Assembly: GCF_900105965.1 (NCBI RefSeq)
Contig: NZ_FNTV01000001.1
Coordinates: forward strand, 372,001 to 436,000
Source of the DNA: Arthrobacter alpinus
GTDB lineage: Bacteria > Actinomycetota > Actinomycetes > Actinomycetales > Micrococcaceae
Length of the DNA: 64,000 bases
Direction: 5' to 3'
A program made the position numbers and the translations under genes. Below, one piece after another: positions 35,736-44,216 of this stretch. Under the pieces are notes generated by a model that worked only from the letters and a program-made list of their open reading frames with translations, did not search any database and was not told the origin of the DNA. Numbering within the stretch: position 1 is the stretch's first letter; each line of letters opens with the position of its first letter.

Positions 35736-36664
35736 ACGCCGTCGCACCTGCCCTCAACGATGCCGCAAAGAAGCTGCCCACGGCCACTCTGCAGCCGCCC
35801 ACCCTGCCGGAAGAGGCCATTGCGGAGGTTCTGCGTCGCGCCTTTGCGGAGGACGCTCCCTATGGAGACGTGACTTCGCACGTGCTGATTCCCGCAACGG
35901 CCACCGCAACGGCCCTGCTTGTAGCGCGCGAGCCCGGGACCTTTTCCGGCGGGGCCGTGTTTGAGGCCGCCATGAAGATGCAGGACCCCGCGTCGCACGT
36001 TGCACAGTTCATTGCCGACGGCGCCACCTTCGCCGCTGGCGAGACAATCATGAGCGTCACGGGCCTGGCGCGTGCAGTTCTCACGGCCGAACGCATCGCC
36101 CTGAACCTCACCCAACGCATGAGCGCGATTGCCACCCAGACGGCGCTCTACGCAGCGCAGGTTGCAGGAACGGGGGCCCGGGTCACCGATACCCGAAAGA
36201 CCACGCCCGGGCTGCGCATCCTGGAACGGTACGCGGTGCGGTGCGGCGGCGGGCACAACCACCGCTTCTCGCTCTCGGACGCCGTTCTGGCCAAGGACAA
36301 CCACCTGGCCGTACTGACCGGCGGGGACCCGGCCAAATTGACGGCAGCGCTCGCAGGCGTGCGGGCGCAGCTGCCCCACACCGTCCACTTTGAGGTTGAG
36401 GTGGATTCCCTGGCGCAGATCGAACCTGTACTGGCCGCGGGAGTGGACACCATCATGTTGGACAACTTCACCAACGAAGAGCTGGTTGCAGGTGTTGCCC
36501 TGGTGAACGGCCGCGCGCTGGTTGAAGCGAGCGGCAACGTGAATCTGCAGACCATTGCTGGCATCGCCCAGACCGGTGTTGACATTATTTCGGTTGGCGC
36601 CCTGACCCACAGCGTCCGTGCCCTCGACCTGGGGCTCGATATTGAGCTGAGCCACCCATTGTGA
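35732..36664 (+). CDS. nadC: Nicotinate-nucleotide pyrophosphorylase (carboxylating)
   Basis: Converts quinolinate and PRPP into nicotinate mononucleotide, the entry of the de novo route into NAD. 310 aa; signatures ALNLTQRMSAIATQTALY, DTRKTTPGLRILERYAV and GGGHNHRFSLSDAVLAKDN, with EVEVDSL at the substrate site. It overlaps nadB by ATGA and the next gene by GTGA. Confidence 0.95.
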   Translation: MNAVAPALNDAAKKLPTATLQPPTLPEEAIAEVLRRAFAEDAPYGDVTSHVLIPATATATALLVAREPGTFSGGAVFEAAMKMQDPASHVAQFIADGATFAAGETIMSVTGLARAVLTAERIALNLTQRMSAIATQTALYAAQVAGTGARVTDTRKTTPGLRILERYAVRCGGGHNHRFSLSDAVLAKDNHLAVLTGGDPAKLTAALAGVRAQLPHTVHFEVEVDSLAQIEPVLAAGVDTIMLDNFTNEELVAGVALVNGRALVEASGNVNLQTIAGIAQTGVDIISVGALTHSVRALDLGLDIELSHPL

Positions 36665-37842
36665 TCTTCCTCGACGCGGCCGCCACCACCCCGGTGCGCA
36701 GGGAAGTCATCGAGGCCATGTTCCCCTTCCTGACCAACCAGTTCGGCAACCCCTCCAGTCACCACGAACTTGGCGAACTGGCCGCGACCGCGCTGGAAAA
36801 TGCCAGGGAAAAATGCGCAGCCGTCCTGGCTGTTCACCCCGAAGAACTGGTATTTACCTCCGGCGGCACCGAAGCTGACAACCTGGCGCTCAAGGGGATA
36901 GCCCTGGCACGGCGGGCGGCTGATCCAACGCTGAACCGGGTGTTGATCAGTGCTGTGGAGCATCCCGCAGTGGTTGAATCGGCGGAGTTTTTACGCCGCG
37001 TCCACGGCTTCGAGGTGGACGTTGTACCCGTAGATGCGGCGGGGCTGGTTGATCCAGCGATATTTGCTGCGATGGTGGGTGCGGATGCTGTCTCGGGGCA
37101 TGCTCACGGCGTGGCAGTGGCGTCCATCATGTACGCCAACAACGAGGTGGGCACGGTTCAGGACCTCCCGGCCCTGGCCCGGATCGCCACCGCAGCCGGT
37201 GTTCCGCTCCATGCCGACGCCGTCCAGGCCGCAGGGTGGCTCTCGCTCGATGTGCGCGAGCTTGGCGTGGACGCCTTGAGCGTTTCCGGCCATAAGATTG
37301 GTGCGCCCAAGGGCGTTGGGCTCCTGTATGTGCGTTCCGGCATTCTCTACGAGCCGCTGATCCACGGTGGTGGACAAGAACGAGGGGCCCGCTCGGGCAC
37401 CGAAAACGTGGCGTTCGCCGTCGCCCTGGCCACAGCCATGGGCCTGCAGGAGGCAGGCAGGGCAGCCGCCGTCGAACGCGTCACAGCTTTGCGTGAAAGC
37501 TTCATTGAGCATGTCCTGAGCACCATCGGCTCGGCCGTGCTGACGGGCCACAGGACGCAGCGGCTGCCCAATGTGGCTTCCTTTTGTTTCCCTGGAACCA
37601 GTGGTGAATCCGTGCTGCTGGAGCTGGAACGCCGTGACATCGTCTGCTCCTCGGGGTCCGCGTGTGCGGCAGGTTCGGATGAACCGTCCGCCGTGCTCAG
37701 CGCCATGGGAGTTGAGCGCGGCGTGGCACAAACCGCATTGAGATTTAGTTTCCCTGCTGATGTCAGCGAAGCGCAGCTCACCGCGGCCGGCGATGAACTC
37801 ACTGCCGCTGTGGCCAGAATGTTGCGGCTGGGCGGGAAATAG
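36661..37842 (+). CDS. NifS/IscS-like cysteine desulfurase
   Basis: PLP enzyme that releases sulfur from cysteine, 393 aa. The PLP lysine is in SGHKIGAPKG and the persulfide Cys in CSSGSACAAGSDEPS. The GTG start overlaps the nadC stop as GTGA. It resembles the nadS genes found in nad operons of other actinobacteria. Placement in the nad operon suggests it supplies sulfur for the NadA iron-sulfur cluster (inference). Confidence 0.9.
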   Translation: MIFLDAAATTPVRREVIEAMFPFLTNQFGNPSSHHELGELAATALENAREKCAAVLAVHPEELVFTSGGTEADNLALKGIALARRAADPTLNRVLISAVEHPAVVESAEFLRRVHGFEVDVVPVDAAGLVDPAIFAAMVGADAVSGHAHGVAVASIMYANNEVGTVQDLPALARIATAAGVPLHADAVQAAGWLSLDVRELGVDALSVSGHKIGAPKGVGLLYVRSGILYEPLIHGGGQERGARSGTENVAFAVALATAMGLQEAGRAAAVERVTALRESFIEHVLSTIGSAVLTGHRTQRLPNVASFCFPGTSGESVLLELERRDIVCSSGSACAAGSDEPSAVLSAMGVERGVAQTALRFSFPADVSEAQLTAAGDELTAAVARMLRLGGK

Positions 37843-37937
37843 ATCCCAAAAATTTGTACTAATTGGGTAGCGGCATTTGGGCGTACGCTGAAGGAAATCC
37901 GGTCGTAGGGGCTGGACACAACGCAAGGGAGAACGCC

Positions 37938-38231
37938 ATGACCGTCACCGTTCCAGTCACAGAATGTGCTGTTTCCAACTGCTCATTCAACGATCACACC
38001 CATTGCGGCGCCGCCGGCATTACGATCGGCGGAAACGCCGATCACGCCCAGTGCGCCACCTTCATCGACACCGGTGTGCACGGCGGATTGCCCAAGGTCC
38101 TGGCTTCCGTGGGTGCCTGCCAGCGCTCGGAATGCTCGCATAACGAGAACCTCATGTGCGGGGCCCCCTCGGTCCGGGTTGGGCCAGGCGCGGACAACGC
38201 GGACTGCCTCACCTACGAGCACACCACCTAG
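37938..38231 (+). CDS. DUF1540 protein with two cysteine-rich repeats
   Basis: Small 97-aa protein made of two copies of the DUF1540 unit. Each has CxxxxC, a second C after six to seven residues, then a conserved GG/GP, an Asp and a final C: copy 1 around residues 8-46, copy 2 around 62-95. The pattern suggests metal binding. ATG 37938 follows AAGGGAGAAC. No function is established. Its stop overlaps that of the convergent GtrA gene as CTAG. Confidence 0.85.
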   Translation: MTVTVPVTECAVSNCSFNDHTHCGAAGITIGGNADHAQCATFIDTGVHGGLPKVLASVGACQRSECSHNENLMCGAPSVRVGPGADNADCLTYEHTT

Positions 38232-38806
38232 GGAAGTACTGGGGCGCCGTCACTTGTTGCGGCGGCGCCTGCTGGTGTTTGGGCTCCAGCGTTTTTTGCG
38301 CCTGCGCCGTGGCGGACCCGCCGGAAAACCCAGTAGCGCAACAAGACAAAACGAGTCACGGCTGAGGCCACGTTGCCCAGCACGATGACCGCCAGCTCAA
38401 CAGCAATCGAAGCTCCCGGAGAAACCCTATGGAGCACCCAGAGGCTTCCTGCCGTCATGACCAAGGCCAGGAACATAACTCCGAGCCCGCGGCGCTGGTC
38501 TCGCCACCACAAGTGACGGGTGCGCAGCCCAAAACTCATGCGGCGGTTCAAATCGGTGTTCAGGACCGAGCAGAGCACGAGTGAAATTGTGTTGGCCCAC
38601 TGAGTGCCCATCGTGGGGCGAAGCGCCGTAAAAATTGTCATCGAGATGATGGTGCAGATCACTGCGACTCGGGCGAACCCGCGCAACTGAGCCAGGAGCG
38701 CTGGTTTCTTTCGCAACCAAGCCAGGGGTGCAGCAAAGACCCCGCGGTCCGCATCTGGGGGAGCGGGGTTCACGGGGGCTGAATCTGGGGGTGCTGCTGT
38801 TGCCAT
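38228..38806 (-). CDS. GtrA family membrane protein
   Basis: Small polytopic membrane protein of 192 aa with four hydrophobic segments. GtrA-like proteins help move lipid-linked sugars across the membrane for cell-wall glycan modification. NTDLNRRMSFGLR between segments two and three and VLLRYWVFRRV at the end are typical. An Ala/Pro-rich N-terminus (about 30 aa) precedes the first segment. ATG 38806 chosen over an upstream TTG. No glycosyltransferase gene is next to it. Confidence 0.8.
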   Translation of the reverse strand: MATAAPPDSAPVNPAPPDADRGVFAAPLAWLRKKPALLAQLRGFARVAVICTIISMTIFTALRPTMGTQWANTISLVLCSVLNTDLNRRMSFGLRTRHLWWRDQRRGLGVMFLALVMTAGSLWVLHRVSPGASIAVELAVIVLGNVASAVTRFVLLRYWVFRRVRHGAGAKNAGAQTPAGAAATSDGAPVLP

Positions 38807-38832
38807 AGGAGACCAATCCTGCCAGCTAAACG

Positions 38833-38867
38833 TGGCAACTCCCAATGCGAGGCATGGGAGCTTGCCA
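38833..38867. terminator. Imperfect hairpin after the FAH gene
   Basis: TGGCAACTCCCAATGC (from 38833) can pair with GCATGGGAGCTTGCCA (to 38867) apart from small bulges, around GAG. It follows the FAH stop on the minus strand, before the GtrA gene. Confidence 0.5.
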
Positions 38868-38922
38868 TGAGCCGACGGCGCAATTCCGTTGCTGCCGCCG
38901 GCCCGTGGGCCGTGCTGAGAGC

Positions 38923-39771
38923 TTAGACGCCAGCGATCACGGGGTTGCGCAGCTCGCCGATACCGCCCACGCGGCAGATGACCTCATCGCCCGGGGTGAG
39001 CTGGCGGCACTCTGCCGGGAAGCCGGTCAGGATGACATCGCCTGGCTGCAGGGTCATGAAGCCGCTGAGGTACACCAGGATCTCCTCGACGCCCCAGCCA
39101 AGATCGTTGCTTGAGGCGGGGGCCAGCTCCGTGCCGTTGTGGACAATGCTGATGGCCACGCCGTCGTCCTTCAGGCCAGCCACGATCCACGGGCCAAGCG
39201 GGGTGAACGTGTCAGGGCTCTTGGCGCTGATCCACAGCTCGTCAGTCTTCTGCGCGTCACGGGCGGAGACGTCGTTGCCAATCGTGAAGCCCAGGATCGC
39301 TTCGCGAGCGTTCTCGAGAGTCAGGTTGCGTGCGGCCTGACCCACGACGACGGTCAGCTCGGCTTCGGGGTCCACGTAACCTACCGTCGGGCTCAGGACA
39401 ATCGCGTCGCCGGGGCCAACCACAGAGCTGGCGGCCTTGTGGAACGCCTGCGGGGGAAGCGCGCGGCCAGGTGCCCCGGTGTTGTGGGCCATCCCGAAGA
39501 CGTTGACCGGGGCACACGGTGCCAGGAACGTGAACTGTTCTTCCTCGACGGTTGCGCCGAGCACCCAGCCCTCGCGAGGAGCACTGTTCTGGTTGGCCGG
39601 TGATGTTGGGAACGGGGTCTCAACGATCGTCCAGACGCGGCCCTCCGGGCTCTCAAAGTCGGCGGCATCATTGCGTACGAAGAACTGCTCGGGCAGGGGA
39701 GCGGCTACTGCGCCTGCTCGTTCAGCATCGAGTGGGCGGACACGGGCAAGGCGGTACGGCGCGTTAGTCAT
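38923..39771 (-). CDS. Fumarylacetoacetate hydrolase family protein
   Basis: Metal-dependent C-C or C-heteroatom hydrolase/isomerase of 282 aa. FAH core motifs: FGMAHNTG, the metal ligands in EAELTVVVG, GFTIGNDVSARDAQ and WGVEEILVYLSGFMTLQPGDVILTGFP. Last gene of the HAD-phn-PDE-regulator operon, 27 nt after the regulator. Its substrate is unknown; family members act on fumarylpyruvate, acylpyruvates or oxaloacetate. The link to phosphorus metabolism is inferred from position only. Confidence 0.85.
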   Translation of the reverse strand: MTNAPYRLARVRPLDAERAGAVAAPLPEQFFVRNDAADFESPEGRVWTIVETPFPTSPANQNSAPREGWVLGATVEEEQFTFLAPCAPVNVFGMAHNTGAPGRALPPQAFHKAASSVVGPGDAIVLSPTVGYVDPEAELTVVVGQAARNLTLENAREAILGFTIGNDVSARDAQKTDELWISAKSPDTFTPLGPWIVAGLKDDGVAISIVHNGTELAPASSNDLGWGVEEILVYLSGFMTLQPGDVILTGFPAECRQLTPGDEVICRVGGIGELRNPVIAGV

Positions 39772-39798
39772 GAGGACATCCTACCTCCTGCCCGGGTG

Positions 39799-40667
39799 CT
39801 ATTCATCAAGATTTCCGCTGATGACTTCCAACGCCAATGCCTTGGCGGATACGGCCTTCTCACCCAATTCCTCGGTGAGTGCCGCGATGAGTCCCTCCAT
39901 GAGGATGGTTTGCGGGATTCGGCTCGTGACAGTGACCTCTTCGCGAAAACTGAGATCCCCCATGCCCACAACCAAGGAAAAATCTGCCATGGCGGCCAGG
40001 GGGAACGTGCAAAGGCTGTGATGACCACCAGCGTGGCACCGGCGTCCTTGGCTGCCTGCGCCACGCGAAGCGTCGAGCTGTTGGCCCCGCTGCCGCTGAT
40101 GATCAGCAGCAGATCCGACGGGGCAAGCAGCCGGGCGGCGATCTGTTGGCCGATCACATCCAGCGGGGATTCCGCCGGACGGCCGATGGCACTCAGCCTG
40201 GCGGCCATATCCGAGGCCAGAGGAGCAGACAGCCCATTGCCCACCACCAGCATTCCTCCGGCCGCGGCGATGGCCTGCACCGAGCCGGTCACTGCGGCCG
40301 GATCCAAAAGGGCGGCCATGGACGTCACTGCGTTGCCTACCTGAACGAAGGCATCGGCCACCGTGCCGGCGGCACCCACCACCCTGGGGCGCTGGTCGCT
40401 GCTGGCATAACCGGCGTCACGGGCCAACAGGACCCGCAGCTGCTGGTATCCGGAGTAGCCAAGGCTCTGGCAGGTGCGCACAACGGTGGCCCGGGAGGCC
40501 CCGGCCAACTCGGCAACCTGCTGCGAGGACAGCTCCACGATTTGCTGGGTGTGCTCAAGGAAAACGGCAGCCACTGCCTGTTCTGCGGGCAGCAGCGACG
40601 GCCGGGACGAACGGATATGGGCCACGACCTGGCCGGGGGCATGCTCAGTCACTGACTGGCCTTTCAT
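39799..40667 (-). pseudogene. RpiR-family regulator with SIS domain, frameshifted as read
   Basis: Regulator with an N-terminal HTH (EQAVAAVFLEHTQQIVELSS through GASRATVVRTCQSLGY) and a C-terminal sugar-phosphate-binding SIS domain (GMLVVGNGLSAPLASDMAARL, ISGSGANSSTLRVAQAAKDAG). Reading breaks at VVITAFARSP. Adding one G to the five-base run 39999-40003 restores the SIS continuation with ADFSLVVGMGDLSFREE, and a full length near 289 aa. ATG 40667 or GTG 40652 (AAAGG upstream) may be the start; both overlap the phosphodiesterase stop. Confidence 0.85.
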
Positions 40668-41673
40668 CGAGACGCCGGGATGCGGCGGTGGAATATGCGG
40701 GTGGTGTGCGTTCCGTAGCGGCGCGTTCCGCCGGTGTGGCGGCAATCTTCTTCGCAATGTCTGCAACGGTTGCGCCATCCAGATCGAAAACAACGTCCGG
40801 GCTGACATCCTTGGGCAGGTGAAAACGGAGTGGCAGCGTTCGCACCCGGGCCACAGTACCGTGCCGGGCAGGTTCCGCGTTGGAGAGCGCACTGATCGTG
40901 ACGAGAGTGCCCCCGCTTCCCGCGACCGCCCGCTCATGGCCGGGACTGGCCAGCACGTCATTGGAGTTGACGATGCCCGAGGTCACAACCACCGGAATGC
41001 TTCCGGAGCCGGTGGCAAGAACATCGCTCAGATGGTGGTGGTAGTGGCCGCTGAGAATGGCCACGGTGTCTGTTCCTGCCAGTGCGGATGCCAGCTCGGC
41101 GGCGTTGATCAGTTCGATCCCTTGGTGCAGGGGAGTCACCGGCTCAACAGGCGGGTGGTGGATGACTATGACGCTTCCATGCCCATGATTCTTTGACAGT
41201 TCCGATTTCAACCACGCCAGTTGGGTGGCATCCACATGGCCGTGGGTGCGGTGCGGAACGGAGCTGTCCAGGGTGATGATCCGGTATCCGGCCACCTCAC
41301 TCACGCCAACAATGGGCGCCTCCGATGTTGCAGAAGGTCCGGCCACTGACCTCGCCACGTCTGAGCCGGGGTGGCCCGTGCCGAGCACTGCGCGGAAGCC
41401 GCTGCGCTGGTCATGATTGCCCATGGCGTAGACGGCCACGGCACCGTGCCGGCTGGCAAAGTCTCCCGTCAGCGAACGCAAGGTGCGGTATGAAGCCGGG
41501 GACCCGTCGTCGGACGCGTCCCCGGACACCACCACGAGATCCAGCGGACCTGCGTTCTCAAACGCGTCAAGGGTGTGGCGGTAGGCGGCCACGGTGTCGA
41601 CGGTGCCCTGGTGAAGGGCGCCGCCGTCCATGAAGTGGGTGTCGCTGAGGTGGAGGATGCGCAGCCTTGTCAT
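40645..41673 (-). CDS. Metallophosphoesterase (GpdQ/CpdA-like)
   Basis: Binuclear-metal phosphodiesterase of 342 aa. Motifs are in order: LSDTHF, VVSGDASDDG, GNHDQR, VIHHPP and SGHYHH. The family cleaves phosphodiesters such as glycerophosphodiesters or cyclic nucleotides. It overlaps phnE by ATGA, so it is co-translated with a phosphonate-type importer, which suggests the imported molecule is a phosphodiester or phosphonate ester. This is inferred from context. The last 40 residues are low complexity. Confidence 0.85.
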   Translation of the reverse strand: MTRLRILHLSDTHFMDGGALHQGTVDTVAAYRHTLDAFENAGPLDLVVVSGDASDDGSPASYRTLRSLTGDFASRHGAVAVYAMGNHDQRSGFRAVLGTGHPGSDVARSVAGPSATSEAPIVGVSEVAGYRIITLDSSVPHRTHGHVDATQLAWLKSELSKNHGHGSVIVIHHPPVEPVTPLHQGIELINAAELASALAGTDTVAILSGHYHHHLSDVLATGSGSIPVVVTSGIVNSNDVLASPGHERAVAGSGGTLVTISALSNAEPARHGTVARVRTLPLRFHLPKDVSPDVVFDLDGATVADIAKKIAATPAERAATERTPPAYSTAASRRLDERPVSD

Positions 41674-42506
41674 GAAGCCAGCCTAGGTGCCCGCCACGTG
41701 CCGTGGATCAGCTTGTTGCGGACGAGTCCGGAGACTTGGTCGATCGCCATCGTGACCACAATGACCACGATGAGCAGCATGCCCACGGCATCCCAGTTGC
41801 GGAATTGCACATTGTCTTGGAGCATCTTGCCAATACCGCCGGCGCCGATGAGTCCCAGAATCGCCGAGGCCCGCACGTTGATTTCAAAGCGATACAGCCA
41901 GAAGGAGAGAACCTCGGGGGCTGCGGAGGGCCAGACGCCCCAACGGATCAGTGCCAGGGTTCCGCCGCCGGTTGAACGGACAGCCTCCTTGGGGCCGGGA
42001 TCCACTCCTTCGAAGGCCTCATAACCCCACTTGCCCAATGTGCCGATCGAGCCAACTGCCAGCGCCAAAGCTCCGGTGAAGGGCGTCAGGCCAGTGACCG
42101 AGAGGATCAAGATCGCGATGACCACCTCCGGCACGGCGCGGATCACCGCAAAGATCAGGCGCAGGGGAGCATTGACAGTGCGCGGCGCCAAGCCCTTGGA
42201 TGCCAGAAAGCTTAGGGGAAAGGAGATGATGATGCCCAAAATGGTGCCAATCCATGCCATTTGGACGGACAGAATGGTGGCATTGAAGGCTTCACCAAGT
42301 TTGCTCCAATCCGGCGGGAACAGCATCAGGCCAACGTATTTGATCAGTTGGGACGGGAAATCGGCCAGGGCTGACCACTTGATCTTGACGGACCAGAATG
42401 CGGCAACGATGATCAGGCTGACAACCAGCCACAGCGTGGTGCGCAGCCTCGATGTTGGTTTGACCGGGCGGGTGGGGTGCTGGCCTTGGGTGAGTGAGGT
42501 CGTCAC
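41670..42506 (-). CDS. phnE: Phosphonate-type ABC permease PhnE
   Basis: Transmembrane subunit of a phosphonate/organophosphate importer, 278 aa. Family stretch ILGIIISFPLSFLASKG, LRLIFAVIRAVPEVVIAILI and the EAA-like loop FEINVRASAILGLIGAGGIG. GTG start one base after the previous gene's stop. Second of two phnE paralogues, so the importer may use a heterodimeric channel. Confidence 0.9.
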   Translation of the reverse strand: MTTSLTQGQHPTRPVKPTSRLRTTLWLVVSLIIVAAFWSVKIKWSALADFPSQLIKYVGLMLFPPDWSKLGEAFNATILSVQMAWIGTILGIIISFPLSFLASKGLAPRTVNAPLRLIFAVIRAVPEVVIAILILSVTGLTPFTGALALAVGSIGTLGKWGYEAFEGVDPGPKEAVRSTGGGTLALIRWGVWPSAAPEVLSFWLYRFEINVRASAILGLIGAGGIGKMLQDNVQFRNWDAVGMLLIVVIVVTMAIDQVSGLVRNKLIHGTWRAPRLAS

Positions 42507-42507
42507 G

Positions 42508-43308
42508 CTATACCAACTTCTTTCGCAGCCGGGAGGAGACCGATTCCAAGACCAGCACCAGCACCAGGATTTCCAGGATGATCAGGGACAGCTCGTGGTA
42601 CCGGAAGAAGCTGCGGACGTTGTCAATCAAGATGCCAAGGCCACCGGCACCCACCAGTCCGATGACCGTTGAGGCACGGATGTTCAGCTCGAAGGTGTAC
42701 AAAACCTGGGACGCAAAGCTGGGAAGGATCTGCGGCAGCATGGCGGCGCGGTTGGCCTTGGGCCAGCTGGCTCCGGCTGCCAATGCGGCTTCCTGTGCGC
42801 CGGCGTCCTCACCGTCCAGGGATTCCGAAACCAGCTTCACAATGATGCCAATGTTGAACAGCACCAGGGCCATGATGCCCGAAAGAGCGCCCACGCCCAC
42901 CACGGCCACAAGAATTGCGGCAAACAGAATGTCGGGAACGCTGCGGATCATGTTCATCACGAAGCGCACACCGGCCAGCAGTCCCGGCTTGGGATTGGTG
43001 GCCCGCGAGGCCAAGAACGCCAGCGGAAGCGAAATTGCCGAACCGATCGCCGTGGCGATCACTGCCATCTGCAGCGTCTCCAGGAGTGCCGGAACAGTCT
43101 TCGGGAAAAAACTGTAATCGGGCTGGAGCAGCTGGACAATGTTGGTGGTGGCGTTGCGCCAGTTGGCCGCGATCGCCGGCAAGTCAACCTGTACGCCGAT
43201 CCCGGCCCAGATGGTGATTGCCACGAGAAGCACGACGGCGGCAGCGGACTTGGTGCCATGGCGCGGTTTGGCGGGACGCCCGATTTCCATCATTACTGGG
43301 TTGCTCAC
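42508..43308 (-). CDS. phnE: Phosphonate-type ABC permease PhnE
   Basis: First PhnE paralogue, 266 aa. Motifs AIGSAISLPLAFLASRATNP, FVMNMIRSVPDILFAAI and FELNIRASTVIGLVGAGGLG. GTG start overlapping the phnC stop as GTGA. The EAA loop is present in both copies, which supports a working heterodimer. Confidence 0.9.
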   Translation of the reverse strand: MSNPVMMEIGRPAKPRHGTKSAAAVVLLVAITIWAGIGVQVDLPAIAANWRNATTNIVQLLQPDYSFFPKTVPALLETLQMAVIATAIGSAISLPLAFLASRATNPKPGLLAGVRFVMNMIRSVPDILFAAILVAVVGVGALSGIMALVLFNIGIIVKLVSESLDGEDAGAQEAALAAGASWPKANRAAMLPQILPSFASQVLYTFELNIRASTVIGLVGAGGLGILIDNVRSFFRYHELSLIILEILVLVLVLESVSSRLRKKLV

Positions 43309-44114
43309 AGTTCTGCCTTGCTGCCCAAGACGTCTTCGGCCGTCAGCGACCGGCCGTAAATGTTCTCAAAGACCGACTCATCAGCGTCGGCACCGGCACC
43401 ATCAAAGACAACCTCCCCCGAACGAAGCCCGATCAGCCTGTCGCTGTAGCGGCGGGCCAGATCCAGGAAGTGCAGGTTGACCACAACTGTGATCCCCAAT
43501 TCGGCGTTGATGCGTTGCAGATCGCGCATCACCACGTGGGAGGTGGGCGGGTCGAGTGAGGCTACAGGTTCGTCGGCCAGGATGACCTTGGGCCGTTGTG
43601 CCAAGGTGCGGGCTATGGCCACGCGTTGCTGCTGCCCACCAGAGAGGCTGGAGGCTTTTTCATAGGCCTTGGGCACAATCTCGACTCGTTCCAGGGCCGC
43701 CATGGCGAGTTCGACGTCGTCGTTCTTCCATGCGCCCAGCAACGTGCGCCAAGCGGGCGAGTGATACAGCCTTCCCATCAGGACATTGTTGATGACTGTG
43801 GTGCGCTTGGCCAGGTTGAAACTCTGGAAAACCATGCCCACATTGGAGCGCAACTCACGCAGATCCTTGCCACGAAGCTGTGCGGCTCCGCGCCCGTTGA
43901 GCTGATGCGCTCCCACGGTGATGTTGCCGCTGGTGATGGGGACGAGGCCGTTGATGGAGCGCACCAGTGTCGATTTGCCGGCTCCGGAGAGGCCCACAAT
44001 GCCGACCATTTCACCGGCAGGAATGCTCAAATTGATGTTCTTCAGGCCGGTGTAGCCGTTGGGATAAGTCACGCAGACATCGTTAAAGCGGATATCCGCC
44101 CCGGTGTGCTCCAT
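43305..44114 (-). CDS. phnC: Phosphonate-type ABC ATPase PhnC
   Basis: Energises the phn importer, 269 aa. Walker A GLSGAGKST (41-49), Q-loop in VFQSFNL, signature LSGGQQQRVAIARTL, Walker B VILADEPVASLDPP and the H-loop in VNLHFLDLA. The first phn gene after the hairpin at 44146-44181. The motifs are intact, unlike the siderophore ATPase elsewhere in this window. Confidence 0.95.
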   Translation of the reverse strand: MEHTGADIRFNDVCVTYPNGYTGLKNINLSIPAGEMVGIVGLSGAGKSTLVRSINGLVPITSGNITVGAHQLNGRGAAQLRGKDLRELRSNVGMVFQSFNLAKRTTVINNVLMGRLYHSPAWRTLLGAWKNDDVELAMAALERVEIVPKAYEKASSLSGGQQQRVAIARTLAQRPKVILADEPVASLDPPTSHVVMRDLQRINAELGITVVVNLHFLDLARRYSDRLIGLRSGEVVFDGAGADADESVFENIYGRSLTAEDVLGSKAEL

Positions 44115-44145
44115 GGGATCTGCTTTCTTTTGCTGTACCGCCAGC

Positions 44146-44181
44146 GTCCCGCCCCTCGGAGAGTTGGCCGAGGGGCGGGAC
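44146..44181. terminator. Perfect 14-bp hairpin between phnD and phnC
   Basis: GTCCCGCCCCTCGG (44146-44159) pairs with CCGAGGGGCGGGAC (44168-44181) around an 8-nt loop. It lies after the phnD stop inside the operon, with no T-run. It likely acts as a partial terminator or 3' stabiliser giving more binding protein than membrane subunits. Confidence 0.7.
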
Positions 44182-44216
44182 AGTGACGTTTCCGTGTTTT
44201 TGGTGGTCCTGCGGAA

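Noticed and set aside
35549..36655. 368-codon frame opposite nadC/nadB
   Set aside because: Shadow of nadC; no conserved motifs.
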